NCBI RefSeq assembly: GCF_037975245.1
Contig: NC_092577.1
Location: forward strand, 18,106,398 to 18,170,397
Source: Apostichopus japonicus
Lineage: Eukaryota > Echinodermata > Holothuroidea > Aspidochirotida > Stichopodidae
Reading direction: 5' to 3'
Length of the DNA: 64,000 nt
The translations under genes and the position numbers were made by a program. The notes beneath the pieces were generated by a model. That model was not told the origin of the DNA and ran no database searches. It saw only the letters and a list, made by a program, of their open reading frames with translations. Position 1 is the first letter of the stretch, and the number at the start of each line of letters is the position of its first letter. Shown here in pieces: positions 34,242 to 45,251 of this stretch.

Positions 34242-36631
34242 TATATTTTGAAGGAAGAAGTTAAAAATTAACCAGGCAGGTAGTCTCCAAAAATGTGTCG
34301 GGCGGCCATTTAAACCAGAATGAAAACATTTCATGGTTCCTTGCTGCTGTTCATTAGTTCCATTCATAGGGAAATTTCTAATAAAGCCCTAATACAACAA
34401 CAGTAATTTACTGTATGCTCACAAACTTTTGTTGCCAAAGTAATGCTAAGCCCTGATATCAATTGCAACACACACCAGTGTGTGAAGACTATCTACCATT
34501 ATCATGTACCAAGTTTGACGAAATTCCGACTAGTAATAGTAGCCAAGTAATTGCAATTTGGAGTATTTCACGTTTGACCCCATGACCTCATTAATATTCA
34601 TGAAAGGAGCACCAAAATCAACAGGGTTAATCTACTTACTATGGGCCACCCACTCACCAATTATGGTAATGATTGGTCATTCCCTTGTTGAGTTATTGTG
34701 CATACAAACTTTTCATAACGAAATAATGCTAGGCCCCCCCTTATAAACATGCATGATATCAATTGCAACACACATCAGTGTGTGGAGACTATCTACCAAT
34801 ATCATCGTACCAAGTTTGACGAAATTCCAATAAATAGTAGCCAAGTTATTGCAACTTGGGAGTTTTTTACGTTTGACCCGTGACCTCATTAATATTTTTA
34901 ACTTTGACCTCGTATAACTCCGCACACGAAGGTCACACGGGGGTCAACCCATTGACATTTATGATCAGAAGGTACCTTTGACATCTGAAAATAGCATCGA
35001 AACTGTAAATATCCCCAAAACATGAAAAGGTCACCAGAGGTCAAATTGAGGTCAAGGGTCACCCAGATGCGGGTCGACAATTGGATTAAATTGAAGCAAC
35101 TCCCAAAATACTAGTTTTTTATCATTAATTGACCTTTGGTGACCTCGGATCACATGACCGTTAAGTTTGAAAATATTCCCCTATACCATTTGCAACTTGT
35201 CCCAAAATATCAACCGTGTCACACCTTGGAACTGGGAATTATTGCACTAAATGTCTGAAAATTTACTTTGACCTCATATAACTTCACACACAAAGGTCAC
35301 CTGGGGTAAACCTATTGACATTTTGATTGGTGAGACGTGAATATAGCATCAAAACTGTAAAAATTCAAACATTTTTTTCTTTGCCCATTTTCTCACCCAA
35401 AATACTAGTTAGTTTTTTAACATTAATTGACCTTTGATGACCTCGGATCACATGACCGTTAAGTTTGAAAATATTCCTCTATACCATTTGCAACTTGTCC
35501 CAAAATATCAACCTTGTTACACCTTGGCCCTGGGAGTTATTGCATTAAATGTCTGAAAATTAACTTTGACCTTGTATAACTTTACACACAAAGGTCACCC
35601 GGGTGTCAACCCATTGACATTTTTGATCGGAAGGTACCTTTGATATCCAAATCTAGCATCAAAACAAACATTTTCTTTTTCGCCCGTTTTCTCCCAAACT
35701 AAGCACATTTTTTCTAATGTGACCTTTTGACCTTGGTTTCAAATGTAGTTTGATCTGCTGATTCCAAAAATCAACACGATAAGTCTGTACAGCCATCCTA
35801 ACTCCGACCGAAAACTTTGACCCCTTATAAGTTCGCACACAAAGGTCACACGGGGCTCAACCTATCGATATTTATGATCGGAAGGTACCTTTGACATCTG
35901 AAAATAGCATCGAAACTGTAAAAATCCCCAAAACATGAAAAGGTCACCAGAGGTCAAATTGAGGTCAAGGGTCACCCAGATGTGGGTCGACAATTCGATT
36001 ACACTGAAGCAACTCCCAACCCTAACGGACAATTCGTTCTCAAGTTATCGCCAAAAAACTACTTTTTTAACATTAATTGACCTTTGGTCACCTCAGATCA
36101 CATGACCGTTAAGTTTCAAAATGTTTCCCTAACCAGTTCACAACTTGTCCCAAAATATCAACCTTGTCGCACATTGGCACTGGGAGTTATTGCATAGTAT
36201 TTTGGGTTTTTGGACCATAACTGACCTTTGGTGACCTTTGTGGGCACCAAAAACAATATGGTTCATCTACTCACTATGGGCCACCCACCCACCAAGTTTG
36301 ATCATGATCAGTCAATCCCTTGTTGAGTTATCGTGCATACAAGCTTAAGCGTCACACACACATACACACACGCCAACCTGAATACATAGGTTCCTTTGCT
36401 TTTAGCAAGGAACCAAAAATGAAAGAAGGGCCTCGTAAATTTTGTTTTTTATTTGGTCTAAACAGAGACATTAAATTTGATAAAATCAAGAATTTTAATT
36501 CCCTTGTACAACTTATAACGAGCGAACCTAACTACTAGGCCCTAAATTGAAGCTTCATAGGGGAGCAATAGAAATTGACCACAGATTGTGAAGGTCGCCA
36601 TGATTTTCATAACGGAGAAGTTGCCTAATAC
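34242..36631. repeat. AGGTCA-rich divergent tandem repeat block
   Basis: Related units of a few hundred bp repeat several times. Each includes variants of TTGACCTTTGGTGACCTC, ACCGTTAAGTTTGAAAATAT and TGCAACTTGTCCCAAAATAT. The block ends with a CACACA run and a hairpin (36389-36414). A copy in the other orientation lies at 54180-54760. Compared with the uninterrupted R copy, this whole block is an insertion. No protein is encoded. It may be a composite non-autonomous transposon; I could not find its termini with confidence. Confidence 0.7.
36389..36414. repeat. Hairpin at the right end of the AGGTCA block
   Basis: GGTTCCTTTGCT and AGCAAGGAACC form an 11-bp stem with one bulged T and a 3-nt loop. 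The same GGTTCCTTGCT occurs near the left end of the block (34335-34345). Confidence 0.65.
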
Positions 36632-36696
36632 CCTACAAACTGAAATAAAGATCTTTCAAATATTGACATTGTTTTCTTCTTTCCCAGAGACTTCTT

Positions 36697-37026
36697 GTGC
36701 TTTTTACGTGCTAAGAAACGGACACGGACCAAAGGTCAACAAAATCAAAATCAAACCCAGTCTGTAAAGCAACAACTGAAACCCATCAATCTCTCACTAA
36801 CGCAGCGTTTAACGTGACGCGAAAAGGGCACGGACCCAAAGGCCAACAGAAGCAAAACAAATAAAACACTACAAACAGGCCCCAAAAACCCAACCCCAAA
36901 CCACAAAGAGAAAAATTAAACCAACCTATAATATGTAACAACCCACACAGCCCCCACACCTACCAACTAACTCACTCCAAATTTCATCCGGGGAACGCCG
37001 TCCCGATAGTAGACGACGGGCTTGCG
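36697..37026 (-). other. Family B 3' UTR
   Basis: The 330 bp follow the ORF2 stop. The sequence contains two similar blocks (CACGTTAAACGC and CACGTAAAAAGC) each preceded by a GGTCCGTG(C/T)CC-type motif, and its distal part also forms the solo tail at 24241-24524. It lacks poly(A). Confidence 0.85.
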
Positions 37027-40000
37027 CTAGCGTCTACGAAAGGCAGTGTCGGGAAGCCGTGCATGGTCCGCCTCCATGCGCAACCTGATGTCACTCTGCA
37101 CGAGGGGGACAACATCCTCTGCCCTCCAGACGTCCCCGTCGAAAACTAGGCGGCATCTGCTGTTCCAGATGTGTCTCCTGATGACAGCGGCAAACAACAA
37201 CAGCAGATCCCTAACCCAGGTTGGGCACACAGGGGGCAACAAACCATACAAAACAAAATCACTACTAATGGCCCACTGTGTGCAACCAATAACACCAATA
37301 ACGAAGGCGTGAAACCAATCCCACACCAACCGGACAAAGGGACACTCCAGCAAAAGGTGTTGCATAGTCTCGATGGCTTTACAGCCCACACGGGGACAAA
37401 TCCCATCACCTAATCGCCACCTGACTAGGCGAAAATGGTTAGTGATGAGGACCTCATGTGCAATCCTCCACGCCAAGTCCCGGAGTCGGCTGTCTAGTGA
37501 CTTACAACACACAGACCGCCACATATATGGAGAGATGGCGGTCCGGCAAGCCGAAGGGCACACAGGCGCGAGCATTGAACGAAACAATGGTGGGTATAAC
37601 ACAGAGGGGGCCACGTTCAGCAGAACATGTGGCCCACCCTCTTCTTTGATTCTACGAAGAGAGTCACCAATCTGAGTATAGACCCCAGAAGGGCGTGTCG
37701 CCTTTGGCCGGTTATTGGAAAAGGATCCGGGCCAGTGGTGTCGAAAAAGAAACCCACCCCAGTACCTGACAAAAAAAGCAAAGGGAAACGAAGGATTTTC
37801 AAAAGCAACAAAAACACCTTTCAAGAGGAGAAAGCGCAGTTTAGATGGTAGGTGGACCAAACCAAGCCCACCGCTCAAGGGGGTCTTATACAGAACGGTC
37901 CTTTTGACAAGGTTTGGTTTGCGCTTTCCCCAAATGAAATAAAAAATGATCCTCTCCAGTCGCACCAAGGCATGATCCGGTGCGGCGATCACCGTACCAG
38001 GATACCAGGATACGAATGTGTCGAGCCTTGCCTCCACCTGATCAGCCTTCTCGGCCCAAGTGGTGGCCTCCGGGGCACCATAACCTAGCCAGATGCCATT
38101 TACCTTGATCATGACATCTGACCAAGTAGCATCGAACGGGAGGGATTGGCCGCGCCAACCTCCCCAATCGCAGCCCTTTGGTCTTGGACTTGTTCAGTCT
38201 GGCACCAGTAGCCTCTTGGAAGGTGGTCAAAACCTTCGATAAAGGCTTGAAGGAGGCGAGGTCCGACACAATACAAGTGACGTCATCGGCATACTGCACG
38301 CATTTAAGTCTAGCCCCACCCGGTACGTTGAAGGGTCGAAATCCAAAGCATCTGTCCAGCGAGGTACTGAGCGTTTCGCTGAAGAGAACATACAACAACG
38401 GGGAGAGGGGACAACCCTGACGGACTCCTCTTCGAACCGGGAAGGGACCAGAAGTTAATCCGTTAACAGTGACAATGCTCGTGACGTCCTTGTATAGTAA
38501 CGAGACCCAACGAATATATACGGAGTTCAATCCGAAGGACTCTAAGGTTCTGAACAGGAAGTCGTGATCTACTATGTCAAAGGCCTTTTCCTGGTCCAGT
38601 GAGACCAGTGCACATGGCAAATCACGAACTTTAAGAAACTCGATCAAGTCTGTCATCAACCAGAGGTTATGTTGAATACACTTGCCTCGCACAGCACAAG
38701 TCTGGAGAGGACCTACAATATCCGGCATCACGTCCGATAAGCGATTTCCTAATGCTTTGGCCAGGATTTTGTAGTCCACATTTAACAGCGTTATTGGACG
38801 CCTATTTCTAGGGTCCAAAGGGTCTCCCGACTTTGGGAGGAGAACGATATTTCCAACCCGCTGTGTTTGGCTCATGTAATTCAACTGGAAAGCGGTAGCG
38901 AACACATCTCTCAAGTCCCCACCGAGGACCTCCCAGAAGGTCCTATAGAACTCTGCCGGGAGGCCATCGGGACCGGGGGACTTTCCCTTCTTCATCGCTG
39001 CTACCGCTGTCCAGAGCTCACCAACGGAGACATTCGAGCCCAAGCTATTATTTTTACTCTCGGGGGGGGGGGGGGGCCTTGTCTATACCAGACAACAAGT
39101 CCTCCTGGAGATCCTCGCTAACAGCAGCCCTGGAGTATAGGTTCGAAAAGAACGACCCAAATACCTGTAGGACTGCCTGCGGGCTCTCCACGACGACCCC
39201 ACCAGGATGACACACTGCCCTTATTCTGCGGTCAACCACAGACTTAGTGTCGTCCCGGTAAAAACGAATAGTGGGCTTCTCGTCCGCCTCAACAAACTGG
39301 ATTCTGGCACGCACTCGGGCTCCGTGCAGTTTCTCATCGAGAAACACTCCAAGTGCATGCAGATCAGACGATGAACCGTCCCTTGCTCTATTGCACAAGG
39401 AATGGAACTTGAATCTCCGTTGGTGAGCTCTCTCAACACAATACCTGATTGCGAACTGCTTGATGAGGGACTTGACCTCGTCCCACCAGACTAACGCATT
39501 GGGAAAAGCAGGCTTGAGGGACTGCCATCCTCTGTACTTCTCGACAAATTGCTCCTTGAAGTTTTGCTCTTTAACAATTTCCGTGTTCAGCCGCCAAAGT
39601 CCCTTCTCCACATGAAAGGACTCCGGCAGCTGCAAGCGCAAAACAACAGCGTCATGATCAGATAAAGGACATGAAATAATCGAGCACCGAGATCGAGGAA
39701 ACTTTGCGCGGGGCATAAAACCTGTTGAGTCTGGATGAAACTGTTCCATCTGGTTTATGCCACGTACAAGCAACCACCTGGGGATTTTGGGACCTCCAAA
39801 CATCCACAAGATCTCGGTGCTTGACAAACAAGCCTAGCTCAATCATGCCGGTGGTACGTCTATCTAACGCAGAGTGAGGGACACAGTTAAAGTCCCCCCC
39901 CCCCCAAAGGATACAATTTGCCTTACCCGGTACAAAGGAAAGCAACACCGTGAAGAAATTTTTCCTACATGCTGGCCGGTTGGGGGCATATACATTGCAA

Positions 40001-40140
40001 ACCACCAACTCACCCCGCGTGAGCCTTAAGTGTATGCACACCACCCGACCTTCATGGTCTTTCTCCACTTTTCCCACACAATGACACAGTCCCGCAAGAT
40101 GCCCCTGATCCAAAGGAGGCATAAAGGCCTCTGGTGTCAT
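37027..40140 (-). pseudogene. Family B ORF2 (endonuclease-reverse transcriptase), N-terminally deleted and frameshifted
   Basis: Compared with family A the first 60 or so residues of the endonuclease are missing: the frame starts MTPEAFMPP and joins at KDHEGRVVCI, so the NVNG and QETH motifs are gone. YAPNRP and GDFNCV follow. Frames break in a C run at about 39895-39906, near 39730, in a G run at 39062-39076, and near 38080. RT motifs are KKGKSPGPDG, LVSLDQEKAFDIVD, RQGCPLSP and YADD (near 38288). The C-terminal Cys/His region reads CPRVGCKAIE and HLLLECPF. The stop is just before 37027. Confidence 0.88.
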
Positions 40141-41425
40141 AACCTGCGATGTTTTCCCAATACGGCTGTTTTCAGGCCCTTAGCGGTGTTTCCCCTTTTC
40201 CTACGACCTAGCAGACCTCTTAGCTCCTCGTCACAAGGAACAGGAGGTCCACTAGCGACCATCGTGTCCGGTATAGTGGAAGCGACTGCGGGCAGGGTGG
40301 AAGGGCCGCTCGAGTCAGTGAGATCAGTGGCGTGTTTTGTCTCATCAAACCAATCGGAGGACTCCTTAGCCACAACTACTAAGGCGGAAGCACAGTCCTC
40401 CATTGGCGAGTCCGAATCTGGGCCACTTAATGTCTCTTGGGCCGGTTGACTCGAGGGCCGACGAGGGCCGACTAGTGTCACCGATAGCGGGCGTAGCTAC
40501 AGGTGAACCAGTACAAGCGGCATCCTGCTCCGCATGCCACTCCGCTAATACCATCTCCGCCGTTTTGTCCTGCTCCGCCTTAGTGGGCAGGCTGGCAGTC
40601 TCGGCCGGAGCGGCAACTTCCTCCAGGGACGAGGTGGAACACGAAGGGGAGTTGAAAACCTCCACCGGGGCGCTAGTGTCAGACACTGGGGCGATGAGAG
40701 GAGCATCAGGTGATACGGTGTGAAAGGCCGAGACGGGGACCGCTTCAACCACGCCCGTAGCCACTCTCGCGGCGTATGAGCGGTCTGGGCATAAACGAGC
40801 GAGATGGCCCCTTTTCCCACACGAGTCACATACGATATCCCCTTTACACTCGGCCAGGGTATGCCCAACCTGTAAACAGCGGCTACACCGCTTGTTCGGG
40901 CACAACCTGGCCTCATGCCCTTCCAACCCACACCTCCAACAAGTGCGAGGCTGGCCCGGGTATGCAACGTGGGCCCTGTGCCCATTAGCCCACAAGGTAG
41001 AGGGGATATCGGACTTGAGTTGTAATCTAACTCGTCTGGTCCCGGTCTTTACACCCTTACATTCAAGGAATTCCGGCTCCTCGTAGCCGGTTACTTTCCC
41101 AAAACGCCCCAGTGTCCGCACGACAATCTGTTCAGACATGTCCAGAGGGAGATGGAGGACTGTCACCCACACCGAACTGTCATACGGTGTGACCTTCAGT
41201 CCCTCGACTCCCTCCAACACATGGACGCCTCGGACGCGGGCAGCCTCCGAGGTAAGCGAACATGAAAACAATTCATACCCCGGAGAGGTTTACGCTGAAG
41301 CGCGTCAACCTCTCCAGGGACTTTTAAACCAACAGAACGCAAAACTGAAAAACTTGTCCGGGGACGACCTTAGCCTCCCCCGAAAAACTCAACAATACGA
41401 TTTTGCTGTCACGGCGAGCCGCCAT
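40137..41425 (-). pseudogene. Family B ORF1 (zinc-knuckle protein), frameshifted
   Basis: ATG at 41423-41425 (MAARRDSKIV), closely matching the family A start. Frameshifts occur near 41360 (in GQVF), near 41270, and near 40460. The main frame holds three CCHC knuckles (CWRCGLEGHEARLC, CSRCLQVGHTLAEC, CDSCGKRGHLARLC), all with intact ligands, then an Ala/Ser/Asp-rich tail. The tail ends GKHRRL at the stop near 40137, directly against the deleted ORF2 start. Confidence 0.87.
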
Positions 41426-41616
41426 GACAGCTAGGGGTGTGGCAAAGCCACGCACCTATACAAAAACCAAAACGAAGCAAGCCCAAAACACACAAACTAC
41501 ACTAACACAAACTGCAAACTAATGAAAGGCCAACGTAAAAACACAAAAAGGTGTGGTCAACGAAAAGTCGAGAGCAGCCGAAAACACGTCCGCACTCCAC
41601 GAGAACTGAACTGAAC
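41426..41616 (-). promoter_or_regulatory. Family B 5' UTR with motif shared with family A
   Basis: Contains CGTGGAGTGCGGACGTGTTT (41583-41602, minus strand), matched in family A copy 1 as CGTGGAGTGCAGACGTGTTT (about 4038-4057), at nearly the same distance from the outer end. Non-LTR elements carry internal promoters here, so the motif is a candidate promoter or RNA signal; this is inference. Confidence 0.55.
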
Positions 41617-41639
41617 AGACATGTTGAAATTTGTCCAAG

Positions 41640-42060
41640 TCTGAGGGGAGCAGGCGGAGTGGCTACGACGGCCCCAGTTGCACGATACTTATTTCTTATA
41701 CTTATTTATACTTATTTACACCAAAAAAATGTTGAAGAATATTATAAGTCGGAGGGGAGTAAGGAGAGTGGCTACGATGGACTGCTTTTCATTTCTGCCT
41801 ATCCTTTCATAAAGAAAAATGTGAGGGGAGTAGAAAGAGTGGCTAGATGGCTCCGATTGCATTGTTCTCATTTCTGCCTATCTTTTTAATACAGAAAAAT
41901 GTTACAAAATTTTTTTAATCTCAGGACAGTAGGGAGAGTGGCTAGGATGGGTCCAGTTGCATCGTTCTCATTTATGTGTATCCTTTTGTACAGGGAAAAG
42001 TGGAAAAAGATTTTCGATTCAGAGGGGAGTAGGGATAGTGGCTACGATTGCATAGTTCTC
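41640..42060. repeat. Tandem array of about 95-bp units within repeat R
   Basis: Four to five units share the order GAGGGGAGTAGG, AGTGGCTACGATGG, TTGCATCGTTCTCATTTCTG and CTATCCTTTT. The same array recurs at about 47495-48060 in the second R copy. Confidence 0.75.
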
Positions 42061-42094
42061 AAGAACGTAGCCATTTAAGAACGTAGCCACCTAG

Positions 42095-45014
42095 TGGCCA
42101 CCTAGGCCTAGCTGGAGCCTTTATTACATATATTTGAACTGGTAGGTATTTATTTTTCTCATTTTTCTCAGACTATGCATTGTTCCTAACTTCGCATAAC
42201 TCTTACTATAATAAATTACTAACGAGTACGACTAGCCTAGTAGTAGTATTACTAGATGGACCATGTAAAGTTTACAAACAGAATATGAGGGGATTTTCAT
42301 CCATTCAACTGAAGAAATACCCGTATAAAACAAAATTCAGCCTTTATTGTATTTTCTGTACAGGAATATATTGGCTAGCCTAGCCTATGCCTAGGTTGAC
42401 AACGTCGGAGTATAATTCGAACGGCCAACTAAAATGGCGGCCACAGTTCAGTTTTGCGAGGTTGAATTTAAGTAAACACAATGTTCAAGTACCTGACGGA
42501 AATATTTTTTTGACCTTACATTCAATTTATTGATGATTTTAATTACATATTTGAAAAGTGCTTGCTTTTCATTTTACCCTTGCAGAAATATTACGAACAT
42601 GAGGATGTCCGATCTTAGCAGAGTTCCTAACTTCGCAATACTGTATATAGGCCTAGTATACAAGTACAAATCAGCCTTAACTTAGCCCTACGCTAGGTCC
42701 ACTGTACCATGGAGCTATAAACAGATGACTGTACTAACGGAGTAACGTTAGATGGAACAGTAAATTACTTACCGCTTTCTTCTACTGGCGAGTTGGATTA
42801 CCAATATTCCACTGCACTGGATCTATCTAATTGTAGAGAGTTGGATTTGGTGGTACTAGCACGTGCACAGTCTATACGGAAATTCACGCAGCGCTGCAGG
42901 CGTGCACAGCAGTTCTATTTTTAACCCAAACATCCAGCATATCAACAAGCGCTCGTCCAATCACAATAGGAATCATAAATTCAACTTATTACTGCATGAT
43001 CACCGTGTGTTTTTATGTAATTATCATAAAGACACGGAGTTTAATTTAAAGGTACAGGTACAAAATAATAAAACTATGTTCAGCGATGTAATTGAGCAAA
43101 TGGTTTCGTCTACATCGCAATATCTTTAAGCGCTGTATTAACAAGAGCAGCAATGCAGCTGTTTCTCCATCTATATTATTTCTTGAGAAATAAATCAAGG
43201 TGATCCGTCTTAAGTGTCTCGTCTGGTTGAGCTATCAGTGGTTTTCATCGGTATCCATGCAAATCACCAGTTCCAGAGCAAATGAGCCTACAACTATATA
43301 GCAAACCATGTCAATATAGCTGCTGCGGTTAATAAGATATACTTCCTGTGAACTTTGATGATAATTACCAAATTTGCTCCAATTACCTCATGTACCAAGT
43401 TTCATGATGATCTAACAATGACGGTTTTTTTCACTGTCTAGAGTGAGGTTATATATAGAATAATCAACGCTCTGGGTTTAATACAAGCGAAGCCAGAGTG
43501 CATCCAGCGATAGCATTAAAGACTGTTGATTATTTGTTAGATAACCTCACGATAACACCAATCAAATTTGAGGATTCTATTCAAGCATGAATGAATGTCT
43601 AGTAAAATGACCTCCCCATTTTGCAGCAGGAAATGTTGGCTAAAGGTACCAAGTTTCATGTTGATCCAACAATGTCTAGTAATTTGAAGTCAAATTTTCA
43701 TCATTTTCAACATATTAACATGTACAGAAATTACATAGTCGTAATTGTTCGTTTTATAGGCTCGTTTTATTTCAACACTATTGTAGAAATGGCTGATAAA
43801 ACTATAAACATAAAAATAAGGAAGAACAAATGATGTAAAAGGAATATAAAAAGAAACTTAAACAATAACAATGTCATAGTCTGTCTCAAGACTAAATGGC
43901 AGGAATGTGTTGGATTACATGTCGGCAAGGTGATATAAATTTTGTAGTTGAAATACAGGTGACTTTTGGAGCACACATGATAAATAAGTACTATTTTGGG
44001 GGAAAGAATCGGGTGAAAAGACTGGGGAAGTATAAAATGATATGATGTGAAGGTAAAAGCCCCCTCTGGTTTGTTCTCTCTGAATAAATATCATGCACAG
44101 CCGCCACTGATTGTGGACCTATCCACCAAATATGAAGTTTGACCATAGCTGTGCTTCATGTGGAAAAATTAATTTCAACCTCTCTTATTACTGGATTACT
44201 GGAACGATAGATAGATAAACAATAGGGGTAGACTACTTCCTTTACACTGCCGAAGATAATGAAAGGTATATGTGAATAATTCACGTAATAACCAGAAATC
44301 TGTAAACACCGCATTTTTTAATGGTGGTGTTGACAAACAGAATGAGGTCACTACTGACGTTGTCTGGTAGGCTTCTTATCGAACCGTATGTAAAAAGTTT
44401 CATTGTTGTACACTTGCTTAAGATACTGATTTTTGCGAAAAAAATACCATTCATCTAGATTTACTGAATTGTTACATGGCTTCTTCAACAGAAGTCAATA
44501 ATACAGGTTTTGTACAACCTGTATTCATACCTACAGGAGGACATCCTGTCACACAATCATGATTGCATAGATTCTTTGAGCCTCTGGCAAGGAATACAAA
44601 ATAATTTAGTTGGAAATAGACAGTTTCATATGTAGTGAATAACTTCAGCAAAAAACTTTGTACATGAATATGTTTCACTTTGTATTTACACAGCTGTCTT
44701 TTGCACGTACCAAACCACCTACCAATCCCATCAAAAGAAGTTTGATCAAAATCGGACATGCAATTGCCGAGATATTGACATTTTAGAGAATTCGCTCCAA
44801 ACCTTGCCCACTCATAAATATTCATGATATTGGAACGAAAATAGAGATCGTCTACTAATGATGGGCAACTTCTGTACCAAGTATGACCTCAATCCACTTT
44901 TGGAGTGCCAAGAAAACCTACTTACAAGCTTCGTGTCACACACACGTCACATAACCATACACGCACACACACATGCACTCATGATTGCATAGATTCCTTC
45001 GGCTCGAGCCCCTG
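42095..45014. other. Non-coding interval with repeat fragments
   Basis: No gene supported. One clean minus-strand donor (AGCG/GTAAGT at about 42769-42774) could end a 5' untranslated exon. Segments near 43380-43560 and 44100-44200 have the wording of dispersed repeats (GTACCAAGTTTCATG). The rest is AT-rich. Confidence 0.4.
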
Positions 45015-45150
45015 GTTGTCAGTTTCTCATTTTGACTTGCTAAATATACACCTGTAGCAAGAGGGTAAACTGTTTATCTTTGACGTTATTTTCTATTGTC
45101 AATTGACATTGAAGCGGAGTCATGTTAATAAGGTCAAAGCCAGTGACTTC
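45015..45150 (-). repeat. Partial tandem duplicate of a host terminal exon
   Basis: This matches 45225-45376 at an offset of about 210 bp, including the stretch encoding LEVTG, then LINMTPLQCQLT. It is downstream of the annotated last exon and ends in its own stop. It may be an alternative or relic terminal exon. Confidence 0.75.
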
Positions 45151-45251
45151 GAGAAGACTGGGATTATACAGATGACCAAATAACGGTCAATCAGGGGCCA
45201 ATTTTGTCCAGAAATAACCTGTAGTCATCAGTTTCTTATTTGGACTTTCAA

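Larger units (their letters stand above)
36697..41616 (-). mobile_element. Family B L1/Tx1-like retrotransposon (about 4.9 kb)
   Basis: On the minus strand it reads 5' UTR, ORF1 with three CCHC knuckles, ORF2, then a 330-bp 3' UTR ending AAAAAGCAC. Both ends are fixed by comparison with the empty copy of repeat R at 47059-48084. Left R sequence stops at ACTTCTTGT and right R sequence resumes at AGACATGTTG, so a few bases were lost and there is no target duplication. It is related to family A in all proteins, in the terminal motif and in a 5' UTR motif, but diverged enough to be a separate family. Confidence 0.92.
33911..42094 (+). repeat. Dispersed repeat R, copy 1, interrupted by two insertions
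   Basis: Segments 33911-34241, 36632-36696 and 41617-42094 match, in order, the continuous copy at 47059-48084. The gaps hold the AGGTCA-rich block and family B respectively. R has no coding sequence. Its right half is a tandem array of about 95-bp units. Confidence 0.85.

Noticed and set aside
37046-38112. Plus-strand frames across family B
   Set aside because: Antisense shadows of ORF2.
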